Assembly (NCBI RefSeq): GCF_963678635.1
Contig: NC_087065.1
Coordinates: forward strand, 11,555,579-11,619,578
DNA from: Symsagittifera roscoffensis
Taxonomy: Eukaryota > Xenacoelomorpha > Acoela > Convolutidae
Direction: 5' to 3'
DNA: 64,000 nucleotides
Shown here: in pieces, positions 34,101 through 44,000 of the stretch
How positions within the stretch are numbered: position 1 is the stretch's first letter
How the letters are laid out: each line of letters begins with the position of its first letter
The notes under the pieces: generated by a model
What the model was told of the DNA's origin: nothing
Seen by the model: only the letters and a program-made list of their open reading frames with translations
The model's database searches: none
Translations under genes and position numbers: made by a program

Positions 34101-37100
34101 TTTCTACTTCAAGTGGTTTCCTGAGCTCCGAGCTATTCTTGTATGCCGCCGTCTTGCATCGGGCCAAAACGATGGGCGCCGTCTCTCTCAAGTTTCCTTC
34201 CGAAACAGCATCCACTGAAGGACTACCCCATCCTTCCACTTCTCTCTTCCTCTTGCGAGTCTTCACATCTCTGCTCGAGGGTGTTGTGGCTATCATCATT
34301 GATTCGACCTCTCCATCCACTCCTTCCAACTCTTGCCTCCCCCCTGCTCGAGCCTTAAGGATATTAGTACTTTTAATCATATTACTAGTCCCAACCTTAT
34401 CCCTTTTTATATCATCAACCATTTTATTCACAGTTTTTTGTTTCAGAGTAGAGCTGTCCTCACATTTCTCTTTTCTAGTCTTCGATCGTGCGTTCCTCAG
34501 CTCCACTAGCTTGTTCAGCAGCTCTTTTCTTGCTTTCTCATCCAGGCCCGTTCCTATCAGGAGCGGTTCCCCGAATCTCACTACTGCGTCCCACAGTTCC
34601 TTCTTGAACTTGTCCAGCGTCGTCTCGCTGCCCACTTCTCGATTGAATTCCTCCAGGAACTCCTGCCAAGCGTCATCCTCGAGAGATCCCAAGAATATGT
34701 CCCTGTTCCCTTCGAACGTGTTCTTCTCCCTTTCCTCCGAGCTCAAGAGTAACATCCCCATATTGAAGGTCTCACCTGCCAATGGCAACTCTAGGTTCTT
34801 CCGCGGGGACGGAATCAGGGGTGGTGTGGCAGTATCTGCCCAATTCTCCTCGCTCAAATCTTTCAACAGCTCTTGAGTGGTGAGCTCCTCCCCTGATGGC
34901 CCTGGTTCAGGCGTATTCCCCACTTCCATGTCTTCACCAGCTTCACTGAGAGTTTCATCCATACTCTCTTCTTCTGACTCATGTCTCCTTCTCTCGAGAA
35001 TTTTCTTAAATCGGTCCTCGACGGGTCCGCTCCTCTTGTCTCCAGGTGTGTCCACGGACAGTGGTGATGGTGTCGCAGGATCCAGCTTTTTGTATTCCGT
35101 CAGTGCTACGTGCAGTTGACCTGCTGCATCTAGTTCTGTTCCTTCCTGTCTTATTTCCACCTGTTCCAAGCCATAGGGCGCCTTATATTTTCTCGTGGCA
35201 AATTTCATGTCGTCCACCAGTGCGACGTGCCCCTCCATCACGATCATCCTGCCATCATCCCATATGGGCAACATGTTCTCAAGTCCCTCCTTCTCAAGAG
35301 TTCTCAAGACCTTCCTCACCTCATACCCTGGGGGCTGCGAACCTCTACTCTTTTTCGCTTGCGTCGTCCACGAGTTTACCTTCATCTCGCTGGTATGGAA
35401 GTAGACCGCCGCCGTGTAGCCAATGAACAGGGGGTCCCAGCCATCAGTGAAATCCTTCTGCATTTCCTCCGCCGTCATCCTCGCCATTATGGAGGGAACT
35501 ACCAAGGGACTATTCATTCCTAAGGTCATCCTCCTGACTATTGGGAATTCAGGCATGGTGGCCGGGAGGATTTCTTTCTCCATTATGGTCTCCAGCTCCC
35601 TCTTCACCAGTGCGAAGCACTCCTTCCAGGCAGGAATTCTCAAGATTTCTCGTCCGTCCGCCGTCAATGGGTTCAAGTTCCAGAATTTGGGATACATTTC
35701 AATGGGACCCTCTCGCTTGCCTCCCATTCTACATTGCATTTGACCCCTGAAGTTGCACACTATCAGCTCGGCATCTTTCACCTTTCCAAAGAGTACCGTG
35801 TTGCTCATTCGCGCCCTGAGCACCTCCTGCTGACACCAATTCAGCGCTGTACCATCCAGTACGCTGATGAGACTCAAGTGCGTCACCGAGTGACGATACG
35901 TTATCACCAGGGGATCTGGAAACGCGTACGTCACTGCTGGACCATAGATGCAGGTCACCACCTCCTCCAGACCTCGGATTATCCCCATTGGGTCCGACCT
36001 CATTGCCAGGCACAGGTCCGTCAACAGAGGCATCCCTCTGTTCGCCTTCTCCCATTCTTCTCTCGAGGTTGGGTTCTCATCTTCACCCGTCATGTATCGA
36101 TTCTGCATCATGAGGTATTGCACCAGCAGTGTCTTCAACCCTGCGGCACACTTGTAGGAGCTGGTTTCAATACTCGTGTGGACCCTCCCCATAGACAGAG
36201 GTTCTCCATATTCCATTAACCGATGAAACGACACCAATTCCCCATGGGTCAAGAGTACTAGCGCCAGATACCCATCAACTCGAAGTGTCTCCACTCCTCG
36301 ACTAAACATGTATGCTGGGCCCATGTTGAACAAGTATCTGGGGTAGACCAAATACAGGGCCAAGAGCAGGCTGATGGGCATGCCCAGTATCTCCTGCACG
36401 AAGGCTCCAAAGATAGTCGCCGTGGTACCGAATACTCCTGCCAAGAATTCCTTCTCCCAGCAAGGACTCAAGAACTTGAGAATCTCGTAATCCCTCCGAG
36501 TCCTCAATTCGCCTTTGGCGTGCTCTCTCCAGAACCCTGCGATTGTCACTTCATTGGCGGCCGAGACAAATCTAGCCACCGTCATGTCTCTTACCTCGGC
36601 CAGCTCCAGTTGCTTCTCTAGGAAACTCCAGATTTGTTTCACGAGGAGTGGTGCTTCCTCCCTCGTTTTATTCGTGACGTTCTCCAGCCTTGGTGTCAGG
36701 AATGGCCACCAGCCATTCTCTTGAGTCAAGCGATATTTCATCGATTCTAACTGTTTCTCCGTCTCGACCACATTTCTCCTCTCGTTGCTGGGACCTCTAG
36801 ACTTGCTGGTGGAATTTGCGACTTTCACCTCCATAAACCGGAACCACAGGCTGGCCGTCAACTGGTTTATCGCCGTGTGATCGTCCCCGATGACTGGGCT
36901 GAACTTGAGTTGTCTAGCAAAGTTCGATATCTCTAGCAAGAGTACCTCATCCAACACAATCAAGACGTCGGCTAGTCCGTAAAAGCCCCTCAGCGCATGA
37001 GATATGTCAGCCCATGCCGCTGGTAATTCTGATTTGTAAAGTCTCAAGTTCACTGGCTCCAGCTCTCGATTGGGGGCTGCCATCAGAATCCGCCATTCAC

Positions 37101-40017
37101 TCCCTTCTGCTATCAAGATCAAGACCGCGTACACGAATTGTAGGGCGGGTGGCATGCTTGCGTATCCTGGGGATGTGGTAAACACCACCTTTGTCTTGGA
37201 CCCAAATCTTGAGGCTACGTTCTCTTGTACCTCATTCATCGCCGCAAATAACGCCTGAATGGCCTCCCATATCTTCCTTGATGTCGGAACCTCCTTGCCC
37301 TTCAGTTGCTCAAGAAGTCCCATCGCATGCAGGTGGTCATTCATTCCTGCAAACAATAGCAGCTCAGGTTCACAGGGCATCTCCGACTTTATTGCCACCA
37401 CTAGGGTCAACATCTGGTTCAATTCGGCTCCTGGCAAAGAGTATACCAGAGTCTCCGGCCAGAACAACTTGGGAGACGTTCCTTCGAAGTCCGATCCCGC
37501 CACAATGACTACTCTTGCAGCAGCTGGATCTGCTCTATCATAAACTGCCAGAGTCTTGGCCAATTGGGTGCCGCCACAGGGCTTCCCGTACCTGGGATCC
37601 TCTGCCAACTTGGGACCTTCGTAAGCAGCGTCAGGCAACTCCATTCCCCCCGGATTGAGTAGCTTGTCTACCACTTTTAATTGCGCCGGGGTTGCCAACT
37701 TGATCCTGGCGATGCCAGTTCGGTGCTTGGGAGGTTCTACTATAAGTCCAGGACTCCCTAGCAGCTTGAGAGGCCTATAGTTAATGGGTCCCATGATCGC
37801 TTTTGTGGGAATTCCAGTCAGGTCTGTAGTCTCCATTAACCTCGCTCTCGAGAAATGCGCCTCGTGTGCTTTCAACCAGTCTACGCAATGATGTCTATTC
37901 AAGTCCTCATGCGACACTCGTTCGATCCCCAGGGTTTCCGCCAACTCTCGTCTGCATTCCAAGGTCTCTAGATCCAGTTCCTTCACCTTCTCAGGATATC
38001 TCAAGCGGGTAGTCTCCATAGACTTCTTTTCTCTCCTGCCATCTGCCACCACCACGGAGGACATCGCCGAGCCCGGAGGTGTTGATGACTCTACCTCCTC
38101 CGACTCCATTGGTGTGGCACTCTGCAATCGGGTCTGATTGCTCCTTGAACTGTCTCTAGTATCAACTCTCGCTCCCAAGCGACCAGCCAAGGCCCTCGAG
38201 GCAAGGAATGGTGGGTTGGGAGGTGGTCCTAAAGTGAATTGGGCTGTCTCCAGCAGGTCCGCTTCTAGCGTGTTTATATGTTCCTGGAAGACGTCGTTCA
38301 GCCACTCCGCTCCCCTTGGCCTATCGAAATGGATTCCATCTTTCGAGGTGTCTTCAGGGAATCCCTTGTTCTCCATGCGTTCAGCTATGTCCAGCAGCCT
38401 GAGAGGAAGCACACTCTTTCGGTGTATGTCTCGGATCGCCTTGTTCAGGCTCCGCACCTTCTGGTTCATCTCTAGGGCGTGCTGATCAAACATCATGTTG
38501 TAGGGGACCGTGCATACCGTCAGCAGGATGGGGTCCATCTGGATCCTCAGTTCCTCAAGAAGGCAGCTCATCTTGTCGCACAGCCTCGTTATTTTCCTCG
38601 CTTCTCCCCTTGACACGTCGTTGGTCCCAACCATCAGGGTCACTGTGTAAACTTTGGTCATCCCTATCATGTCCAGGGTTGCCAACATCTGTGGCGTGGC
38701 AGCTCCAGCGAAACTCAAGACTCCTGTCTGCCAGTGTGACCGTATCTGGGTCAACACCCGCACCAGGCTATCCCCTATAATTAGGTGAACTGCACCCTCT
38801 GGCACACGAGGTGGCGCTAGATACTCCACCCAGGCTGCGTCATGGAAGCAGTCCCTCCTGGCTCCCTGTTCCGCACTCCAGTCCAGCCGATTGTGCCTGT
38901 GGTAGTTCCCTTCTGTATTCTTCTTGTAGCTCGCGATCACGACGTTTCTGACCGGCTGTTCCCTCCAAGTTGGGGGAAGCTCTGGCCTTGTCGATCTTTC
39001 ACGACTCTGCTGCTGCAATTTCTCGCCCAGCTCCTTCAGGCGCGATGAGGCGCCACTCACCTGGCTGCCACTCGAGGTCGAGGTTGGGGTATATCCGGGT
39101 AACACCACATCCATTAGAGGGCGTACAGGTTGGGTCTCTAGGTTGCGCAAGGAAGGCGTCACGTCATTCGGTATCCAGACCTCCAAGCCTTCACTCATGT
39201 GTTCCCTGGCCTCGCGGTCAAGGTTGAACCGTCCTCTAGCCCTGGGAGCTTCATCCACCTCCATGCGCGACTCCGGCCTCAAGCTTGTCACCACTCGTTC
39301 GTTAGACCTGGCTCCCTTTTGTGCGTCAAGCTCGCGTTGTCGCTGTTCTATCCTTTCCAACTCCGACTTTAGTTGATCACGATTCGCGACGTTCTCCCGC
39401 ACCCTTAGCTCCTGCTGATGTTCAGCCCTCAGCATCTCAAGTAATTTCAACGTCTGATCTCGCTCGTCGACTGCCTGGTCCCTCTCCAGCTGAAGCTTCT
39501 CCCTATCCAGCTTCGCCTGATCCCGATCGAGGTTCGCTTTATTCTTTTCCTTCAGCGCCTTCTCAAGCTCTTTCTTTAGGACCCCCTGCTCCGGATATGC
39601 CTCGGTCGTCTGTTGCGCTCGCGACATCGACGGCACCTTACTCGAGCTCTGTCCCGTGGATCTTGCTGTTGGCCTCATCGGTAGCGGGAACTCTCCTGCG
39701 CCGTGTTCGGTGTTGTTACTCAGGCCAGGATTTCTTGCCAAGTCAAAGCCCCTTACTCCTCCATCCGCATTCCAAGACAACCATCTGGTCTGTGCCCGAT
39801 TTGATATGCCCTCGGTGGTGTAGCCGACTATCAAGACGGCCTCCGTCGCAGACTCCCTGCACTCACCCTGGTCCTCCAACTGGAGGATCGCATTCAGCAT
39901 CACCGCCATTCTTTCGTCTATCTGGGTGTGGTCCAGGTCCCTCAAGCGTCTGTACAGCTCGTCAAGAGTGGGCTTCTGCAGAGCCGCGGGCACGGAGTTC
40001 CAGAATCGGTCTGCCAT
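31138..40017 (-). CDS. ORF2: 2959-aa protein with SGNH/GDSL esterase domain
   Basis: Second giant ORF, in the position env would occupy, starting at ATG 543 nt downstream of ORF1. Visible parts: N-terminal helical region (1-130), a highly charged coiled-coil stretch (~150-245), an SGNH hydrolase-like domain (~400-580) with block I IIGDSLVRV, block III GTNDVSR and block V DGIHFD (catalytic Ser, Asn, Asp/His), then a likely degenerate second copy (~835-960) with GSD and FAGMNDH. The following ~1000 residues are unrecognised; residues ~1690-2100 are acidic/basic and probably disordered; the C-terminus is Ser- and acid-rich. No signal peptide or clear membrane anchor at the N-terminus, so it is not an obvious envelope. 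Esterases are known in CR1-type non-LTR elements; the role here is not known. Confidence 0.9.
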   Translation of the reverse strand: MADRFWNSVPAALQKPTLDELYRRLRDLDHTQIDERMAVMLNAILQLEDQGECRESATEAVLIVGYTTEGISNRAQTRWLSWNADGGVRGFDLARNPGLSNNTEHGAGEFPLPMRPTARSTGQSSSKVPSMSRAQQTTEAYPEQGVLKKELEKALKEKNKANLDRDQAKLDREKLQLERDQAVDERDQTLKLLEMLRAEHQQELRVRENVANRDQLKSELERIEQRQRELDAQKGARSNERVVTSLRPESRMEVDEAPRARGRFNLDREAREHMSEGLEVWIPNDVTPSLRNLETQPVRPLMDVVLPGYTPTSTSSGSQVSGASSRLKELGEKLQQQSRERSTRPELPPTWREQPVRNVVIASYKKNTEGNYHRHNRLDWSAEQGARRDCFHDAAWVEYLAPPRVPEGAVHLIIGDSLVRVLTQIRSHWQTGVLSFAGAATPQMLATLDMIGMTKVYTVTLMVGTNDVSRGEARKITRLCDKMSCLLEELRIQMDPILLTVCTVPYNMMFDQHALEMNQKVRSLNKAIRDIHRKSVLPLRLLDIAERMENKGFPEDTSKDGIHFDRPRGAEWLNDVFQEHINTLEADLLETAQFTLGPPPNPPFLASRALAGRLGARVDTRDSSRSNQTRLQSATPMESEEVESSTPPGSAMSSVVVADGRREKKSMETTRLRYPEKVKELDLETLECRRELAETLGIERVSHEDLNRHHCVDWLKAHEAHFSRARLMETTDLTGIPTKAIMGPINYRPLKLLGSPGLIVEPPKHRTGIARIKLATPAQLKVVDKLLNPGGMELPDAAYEGPKLAEDPRYGKPCGGTQLAKTLAVYDRADPAAARVVIVAGSDFEGTSPKLFWPETLVYSLPGAELNQMLTLVVAIKSEMPCEPELLLFAGMNDHLHAMGLLEQLKGKEVPTSRKIWEAIQALFAAMNEVQENVASRFGSKTKVVFTTSPGYASMPPALQFVYAVLILIAEGSEWRILMAAPNRELEPVNLRLYKSELPAAWADISHALRGFYGLADVLIVLDEVLLLEISNFARQLKFSPVIGDDHTAINQLTASLWFRFMEVKVANSTSKSRGPSNERRNVVETEKQLESMKYRLTQENGWWPFLTPRLENVTNKTREEAPLLVKQIWSFLEKQLELAEVRDMTVARFVSAANEVTIAGFWREHAKGELRTRRDYEILKFLSPCWEKEFLAGVFGTTATIFGAFVQEILGMPISLLLALYLVYPRYLFNMGPAYMFSRGVETLRVDGYLALVLLTHGELVSFHRLMEYGEPLSMGRVHTSIETSSYKCAAGLKTLLVQYLMMQNRYMTGEDENPTSREEWEKANRGMPLLTDLCLAMRSDPMGIIRGLEEVVTCIYGPAVTYAFPDPLVITYRHSVTHLSLISVLDGTALNWCQQEVLRARMSNTVLFGKVKDAELIVCNFRGQMQCRMGGKREGPIEMYPKFWNLNPLTADGREILRIPAWKECFALVKRELETIMEKEILPATMPEFPIVRRMTLGMNSPLVVPSIMARMTAEEMQKDFTDGWDPLFIGYTAAVYFHTSEMKVNSWTTQAKKSRGSQPPGYEVRKVLRTLEKEGLENMLPIWDDGRMIVMEGHVALVDDMKFATRKYKAPYGLEQVEIRQEGTELDAAGQLHVALTEYKKLDPATPSPLSVDTPGDKRSGPVEDRFKKILERRRHESEEESMDETLSEAGEDMEVGNTPEPGPSGEELTTQELLKDLSEENWADTATPPLIPSPRKNLELPLAGETFNMGMLLLSSEEREKNTFEGNRDIFLGSLEDDAWQEFLEEFNREVGSETTLDKFKKELWDAVVRFGEPLLIGTGLDEKARKELLNKLVELRNARSKTRKEKCEDSSTLKQKTVNKMVDDIKRDKVGTSNMIKSTNILKARAGGRQELEGVDGEVESMMIATTPSSRDVKTRKRKREVEGWGSPSVDAVSEGNLRETAPIVLARCKTAAYKNSSELRKPLEVEKEIEVSTSSTSEEDFKPQKVNVKRGSTNGQVGEVEIGKEWISKAHQDMGKQVTSDPLERNKTRNTSRTWWVALETLKEMEDCLKKLDSGIARKRRNWATQQKAEVNKIEMASHLKRSWQSLLKDHFEEAMRTSSSAPPLMANPFVRTAGQLMFTWSLVGIELETLTSYDRLKLGSKKLEVYQALMQHVARDNSGLSLARRKDATCFLRWIMSMMSDSTILACHQRASGSKTMEKRVSTIILNVYQSTGIEKEDGSRLSLENHRKLDEVRRFSNKKFEEEHDVHRNLASSEQYSRLSEKGEYQHVSGVMGIAYNPFLDSEAGGAHRNHEVAELLKFWTERIMEIDAVVKEGQSLGLILEKTPEVVSIPRSNKRVEVNMGGGNGWLTTNLGVVWKLLRPSWCPHPHASLIEETTERVRLAPTEDEDLAKLSVLHKLITPQMQEPSERTSDPGSAKKLEPRSCLDSTCGNGEHICDGRSCVRILSFQKEDLVTWFEDITEREKSEVQIVAECYARTTVNIATALGFFSRMCGLQALERLESEHHLMTALSVESWPGVLQVTQKHIRSWKVGLEAEMGFPMSEAYGLPLNLKSLIGSMMANLCGSHYPLHMAMVEVSSQRILVDKAFSVPKCVRLARMSHHSHKLLRKIKGTVPKELRDDLSEIWGEDLLKLERENTSDHERQNVIGKPVGSTPNLEDNDTMHEKMMELEPLLEASGERNLRSIEISHGECPCHCLAQTVWYPDHKNLCLVWDVEEIRSIGLPDHRQKVTLLVVSTMLALRWIEENITKYREATTPTAESIYAIDYSRRLELFETACKVFAIPTEVRHVWSRLRYFPWFRATLTSWLYRATKDHMRKHQKEYRQFQAEIGPVAFKRPLLTHRNAITTGWKRVGKMSRDNTKARESILEEDLAKNVSLSLHNSFCLNREARVKALPNQAKRLQEQREWMRSYEQLKAWEEIVISSDDEEELLRQFAASSTSGCSTSKAKSTR

Positions 40018-40560
40018 TCTTTATAACTTCGGGATGTGTGCAAATAGATGTTAACCAGCTCAAGAATTACCTTACCAACTCAAGAATTACCTTACCAACT
40101 CAAGAATTACCTTACCAACTCAAGAATTACCTAATTCAAGAATTCTCTAGGAATTTTCTCTTGCAAGCACTTGCTGTAGATCCGGATTATCGCGTGTCCA
40201 ATCACGATTCTCTTCTTCTGTTTCTCGCTTGAGTGTAGTTGGATATTCAACTTTGTTTTTCAAACTTGATCTGAAAACATAAAGCTCATTAAAACTTAGT
40301 ATGTCACGTTCCTGACCTAGAGACCCCCCTTTTACCCATATGATTAAAATCCTATCATTCACATATCACTTAAAACAATTCGATTGGATTTCCCTTAAGA
40401 ACATGCAGATTCATTTTATGTTTTAGCACCATCAATTCTTTCTTTTAAAATTCAATTGTCATGCCAATCACATCTTAAGATCCCTTTACCTGCGCCGCAC
40501 CCCAGTACCTAACTCAAGACTCCTCCCTCACACCCGACTCGATACCTCCATGTACCCGAC
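40018..40560 (-). other. ORF1-ORF2 spacer
   Basis: 543 bp with no gene. Contains the 20-bp tandem repeat at 40061-40143 just upstream of ORF2. How ORF2 is expressed (splicing, internal start or separate promoter) cannot be read from the sequence. Confidence 0.7.
40061..40143 (-). repeat. 20-bp tandem repeat upstream of ORF2
   Basis: CAAGAATTACCTTACCAACT three times without error, then a partial fourth copy and a shorter echo. It ends 44 nt before the ORF2 start codon. In element sense the unit reads AGTTGGTAAGGTAATTCTTG. Confidence 0.95.
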
Positions 40561-41060
40561 TCAGGCGATGCTCAAGTAGTACTTCTTGTGAAGATGCACC
40601 ATTATCTCGGTTTCTGCAAAGACCACATGTAGGATAGCATACAATTCCCTCGAGCTCAGTTTGCCCCTGTTTGGGTCGTACACCGGCATCGAGACCTCCA
40701 CTATTCCTCTTTCAATCATGAAGTCACGTAGTCTTGTCAGTGCCAATATCACGTGTTCGGGATCAATTATGTTTCTGTCGTTGACTCTCGTTACTAGGAA
40801 GCAGAGGTATTTGCCCGGGACTTGTGCCACTGATGGTGGAAGCGCTGCCATGCCTCCCAGTCCTGGCCTCTGTCTGAATAGAAACTCTACGTTCTGGTAC
40901 TCTCTTTTGAAGTCAGCCTCCAATCTTGATTTGAAACTCATGTCCGCCGTGATGCAGATCGCGCTGGTCCTGTTTGACAGGATGAAGTCGCTATCCGTTA
41001 TCATGATGTTCTCTGAGTATTCATTGGGTATTTCGAATTTCGTTTTGAAATTCCTTCCTA
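40561..41060 (-). other. Macro-like (ADP-ribose-binding type) domain at the end of ORF1
   Basis: Residues ~2770-2935. Pattern: DFILSNRTSAICITADMSF, FKREYQNVEFL, GKYLCFLVTR, an ALTRLRDF helix, VEVSMPVYDPNRGKL, then an AILHVVF helix and a final strand. This follows the macro/Appr-1''-phosphatase layout, with a DxxM-like tract, a YLVTK-like strand and an MPxxGxGLDxL-like loop (YDPNRGKL here). Macrodomains bind or remove ADP-ribose. The assignment is by pattern only; the usual glycine-rich loop is altered, so activity is uncertain. Confidence 0.65.
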
Positions 41061-44000
41061 TGGTAGGCTCTGGTTCTTCTTCCTCCAGTTCCAATCCGCT
41101 TGTTTCCCTCACTTCCTTTAGCTTCTTTATCATCAAATTTTCGGTGTGGGTAAGTCCTACCCCCACTCCCCGGACAAAAATATTTATCGACGTCCCCGTC
41201 GATGTTGTCGGGTTTGAATTGTCCTTAGGGATGTCCAGTGGCCTGTCTGTTGCTGTCCATCCGAAAAGAGGGTCCTCTGTCTTCATGTAATTTGCTGCTG
41301 ATACATCGATTTGCTGAATGCTTTGTCCTTCGCGGCTCTCGTCCTTGACATCACGCATCCACTCTAGAATCCTCAAGTTCGTGTTCTCCCTCCTTTCTAT
41401 CTCACTCTGTTCGAGATCCGTCTCCAATTCTGGCGTCGAGTAATCATCCTGCGGATAATGTCCACCATCGTCAATGACCTGCCATTCCTCTCCGGCCTCC
41501 AGTTCGCCTGCGCTTAGTAGTTCATCGCCCAACTTGTCTGGCTGTATCTTATCGATCAAGAAGTCATCCCCGTACCTATTGTACCTCATGCCTGTGCGTT
41601 TACGATTGCCAGTCCTGGTTTCCGGTGGTGTTGGTCGATCCGGCTCCATCCACTTCGGTACCTCGTTTTGCTCTGGGTCGTTCCAGTCTTCTTCTACAAA
41701 TGAACCTGCATCCGACTCCACTTCTATCTTTTCGTTGTCGTCCAAACTCAAGTTCTCATTACCATCATTTTTCTCTCTAGTGCCTTTCTCATTCACTTCG
41801 CACGCTGGTTCCACCACCAGGTACTCAAGACCTTCCATGTCTTTTGGTAGGCACCAGTCCTCCGGGGACGGGACATGAGGCTTCAGATTTTCGTAATGTG
41901 CTGCTCGCCCTGTACTCAAGCGATAGAACCGTCCTTGTTGATGTACTTCCGTAATCATGAACGGTCCTCTCCATTTCTTGAGTAGTTTCTTTGTTCCCTT
42001 GGGCGGTATGACATTTTGGAAGACCCACACGTATTGGCCCACTTCGTATGGCTTTGCTCTTAGTATCTTTTCGTCATATTTCTTGCGTTGCCTCATTTGC
42101 GCTTGCGCCGTGTTTCTCCGACATAGCTCGTTTAGCTCTTGTTGTCTTTTGATCGCTTCCTTCACGTATGCTTGAGGTGACGTCCTCTTCCCCTCGTACT
42201 CCGGGTAGAAGAATGTTATAGGCATTGCCCTTTCCCTGCCTGTCAACATCATGAAAGGACTGATACCCGTCGTTGAGTGCTGAGTACTATTATAGGCTCC
42301 TACTACCTGTGGCAGGTACTTGTCCCAGTCCGTCATGTATCTCGAGCAGTACACCCTGAGCATGTTGACCAGTGTCCTGTTCTGTCTCTCTACCAACCCA
42401 TTGGTCTGTGGATGATAGGTCGTCGAGTGCGCTTGAGCAATGTGTGATCTCTTCATCAATTCTTTTGTTAAGTCCCCCACAAAAGCCTTGCCGTTGTCCG
42501 ACTGGAAAGTCATTGGACAACCATACCGCGATATCCAATGCGTTATCAGGTGATCACATGTCTCCTCTGCTGAGGCTGTCTGGCACGGAACCGCTTCCGC
42601 CAACTTGGTGAAGTGATCTATTATAACTAGTATTTGGTTATAACCCGACTCCGTCATGCAGATTTTCTGATGGTCTATCTGCACCACTTCATTGAATTCC
42701 GAACTTTCGACAGACTTGAGGGGAAACTTCATCTTCCTTGGGTCTTTTACTTGAAGGCATGCTAGGCAGGCATTCACCCATCTCTCGCAAGCTTTTCTCA
42801 TTCCCGGCCAGTCGAACCTGTGAAGTATCCTTTGTTGTACTTTATCTATCCCCTGGTGGCCCATCTGGTCGTGTGATCTGAAAAGCACCTCCGTTTGGTA
42901 CAATTGTGGTAGTATGATGAGGTTGTGTTTGTGTAATATTTTTTCCTCATCTCTTCTCTTGCACGCTACCACCCCTTCAGCTGTGTGATAAAGTAAATCT
43001 CTCTTTTCTTTGTAGAACTGGCTCAAGATCTTGTAGCTGTCTTCCTCAAGTTCCCCCTTCTCCTTGACTCCCGAATGGATCCATTTGGAGAGGTTACTTG
43101 TCATTTTGTCATTCTTCTGGGCCCTTATTAGGTCAGACAGCCTGTATCTCGCCTTAACGTGCTCCTTTAGCGCCATGATCTGTCCATTCATTTCACCAGG
43201 GTTGTGGATGTCATCGCTCAGCTTCACACATATCATCCTTTTCACGATTTTCATGTCGTCTTCTGGTACCAGATTCGTTCTGACGTTTGAGTTGCATGAT
43301 AGTTCCCTTAGTGGTTTTCTTGAAACTGCTATTTTCTCGAGCTCTTCTCCACCTCGTACCTCTTGTATTTCCAGATTGTACGTCCCTGAAGATGGATCTG
43401 TCTGTAATTCCCTGTCGTGCTGTCTCATCTTCTCTTCCGCCAGTATCATGCATAGACTGTCTTGATCCTCACTGCTCTCATCCGAATCTTCATCCCATTC
43501 TTTACGCTCCCCGGACAATTTTCCTTCTCCGGTTCCGTCTTCTTCCATGAATCTGTACCACTCCCCGGACTCTTGATCTAGTCCCAGGTGTTCAATTTCT
43601 TCTCTGAATGTCACTTTCTTATCCCTGACTTTTGTTTGCTCCAGAATTTTCTCGGGGATTTTCTCAACTAGTGATCGCACAACTTCCTTGCTATCAGTGG
43701 TGCTTTCTTTTGAGATGTCAGTATTGTTCACTGTTTTTTCTCTCCGAAGTATGGTTAGTTCCGGTGCCTCCTGACCTTTCCCTTGGATCACGGGCTTATC
43801 ATCTGATAGTTTCTCAAGCAACCCCATTAAGTCTTCATCTATTCGGACCGTTCCCTCCTCTACCTGGGTGAGATCATAACCTTTTGCCTTGAGTGTCTCC
43901 CTCACGATTTTGGACTTGAGCATTATTCCTATCGGAATCCCACTGCTTTTCTTCAAGATGGTCTTTTCAAGAGTTTCTTTCGGCAATTCGGGATGATCTT

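Noticed and set aside
34055-34876. 273-codon + strand frame, and similar frames at 39321-40232 and 40661-41290
   Set aside because: Antisense to the ORF1/ORF2 coding sequence; Ser/Pro-rich composition mirrors acidic codons on the real strand.
36400-36560. Hydrophobic stretch in ORF2 as an envelope membrane segment
   Set aside because: Interrupted by charged residues and lies mid-protein without a signal peptide or cleavage site; not convincing as a transmembrane anchor.
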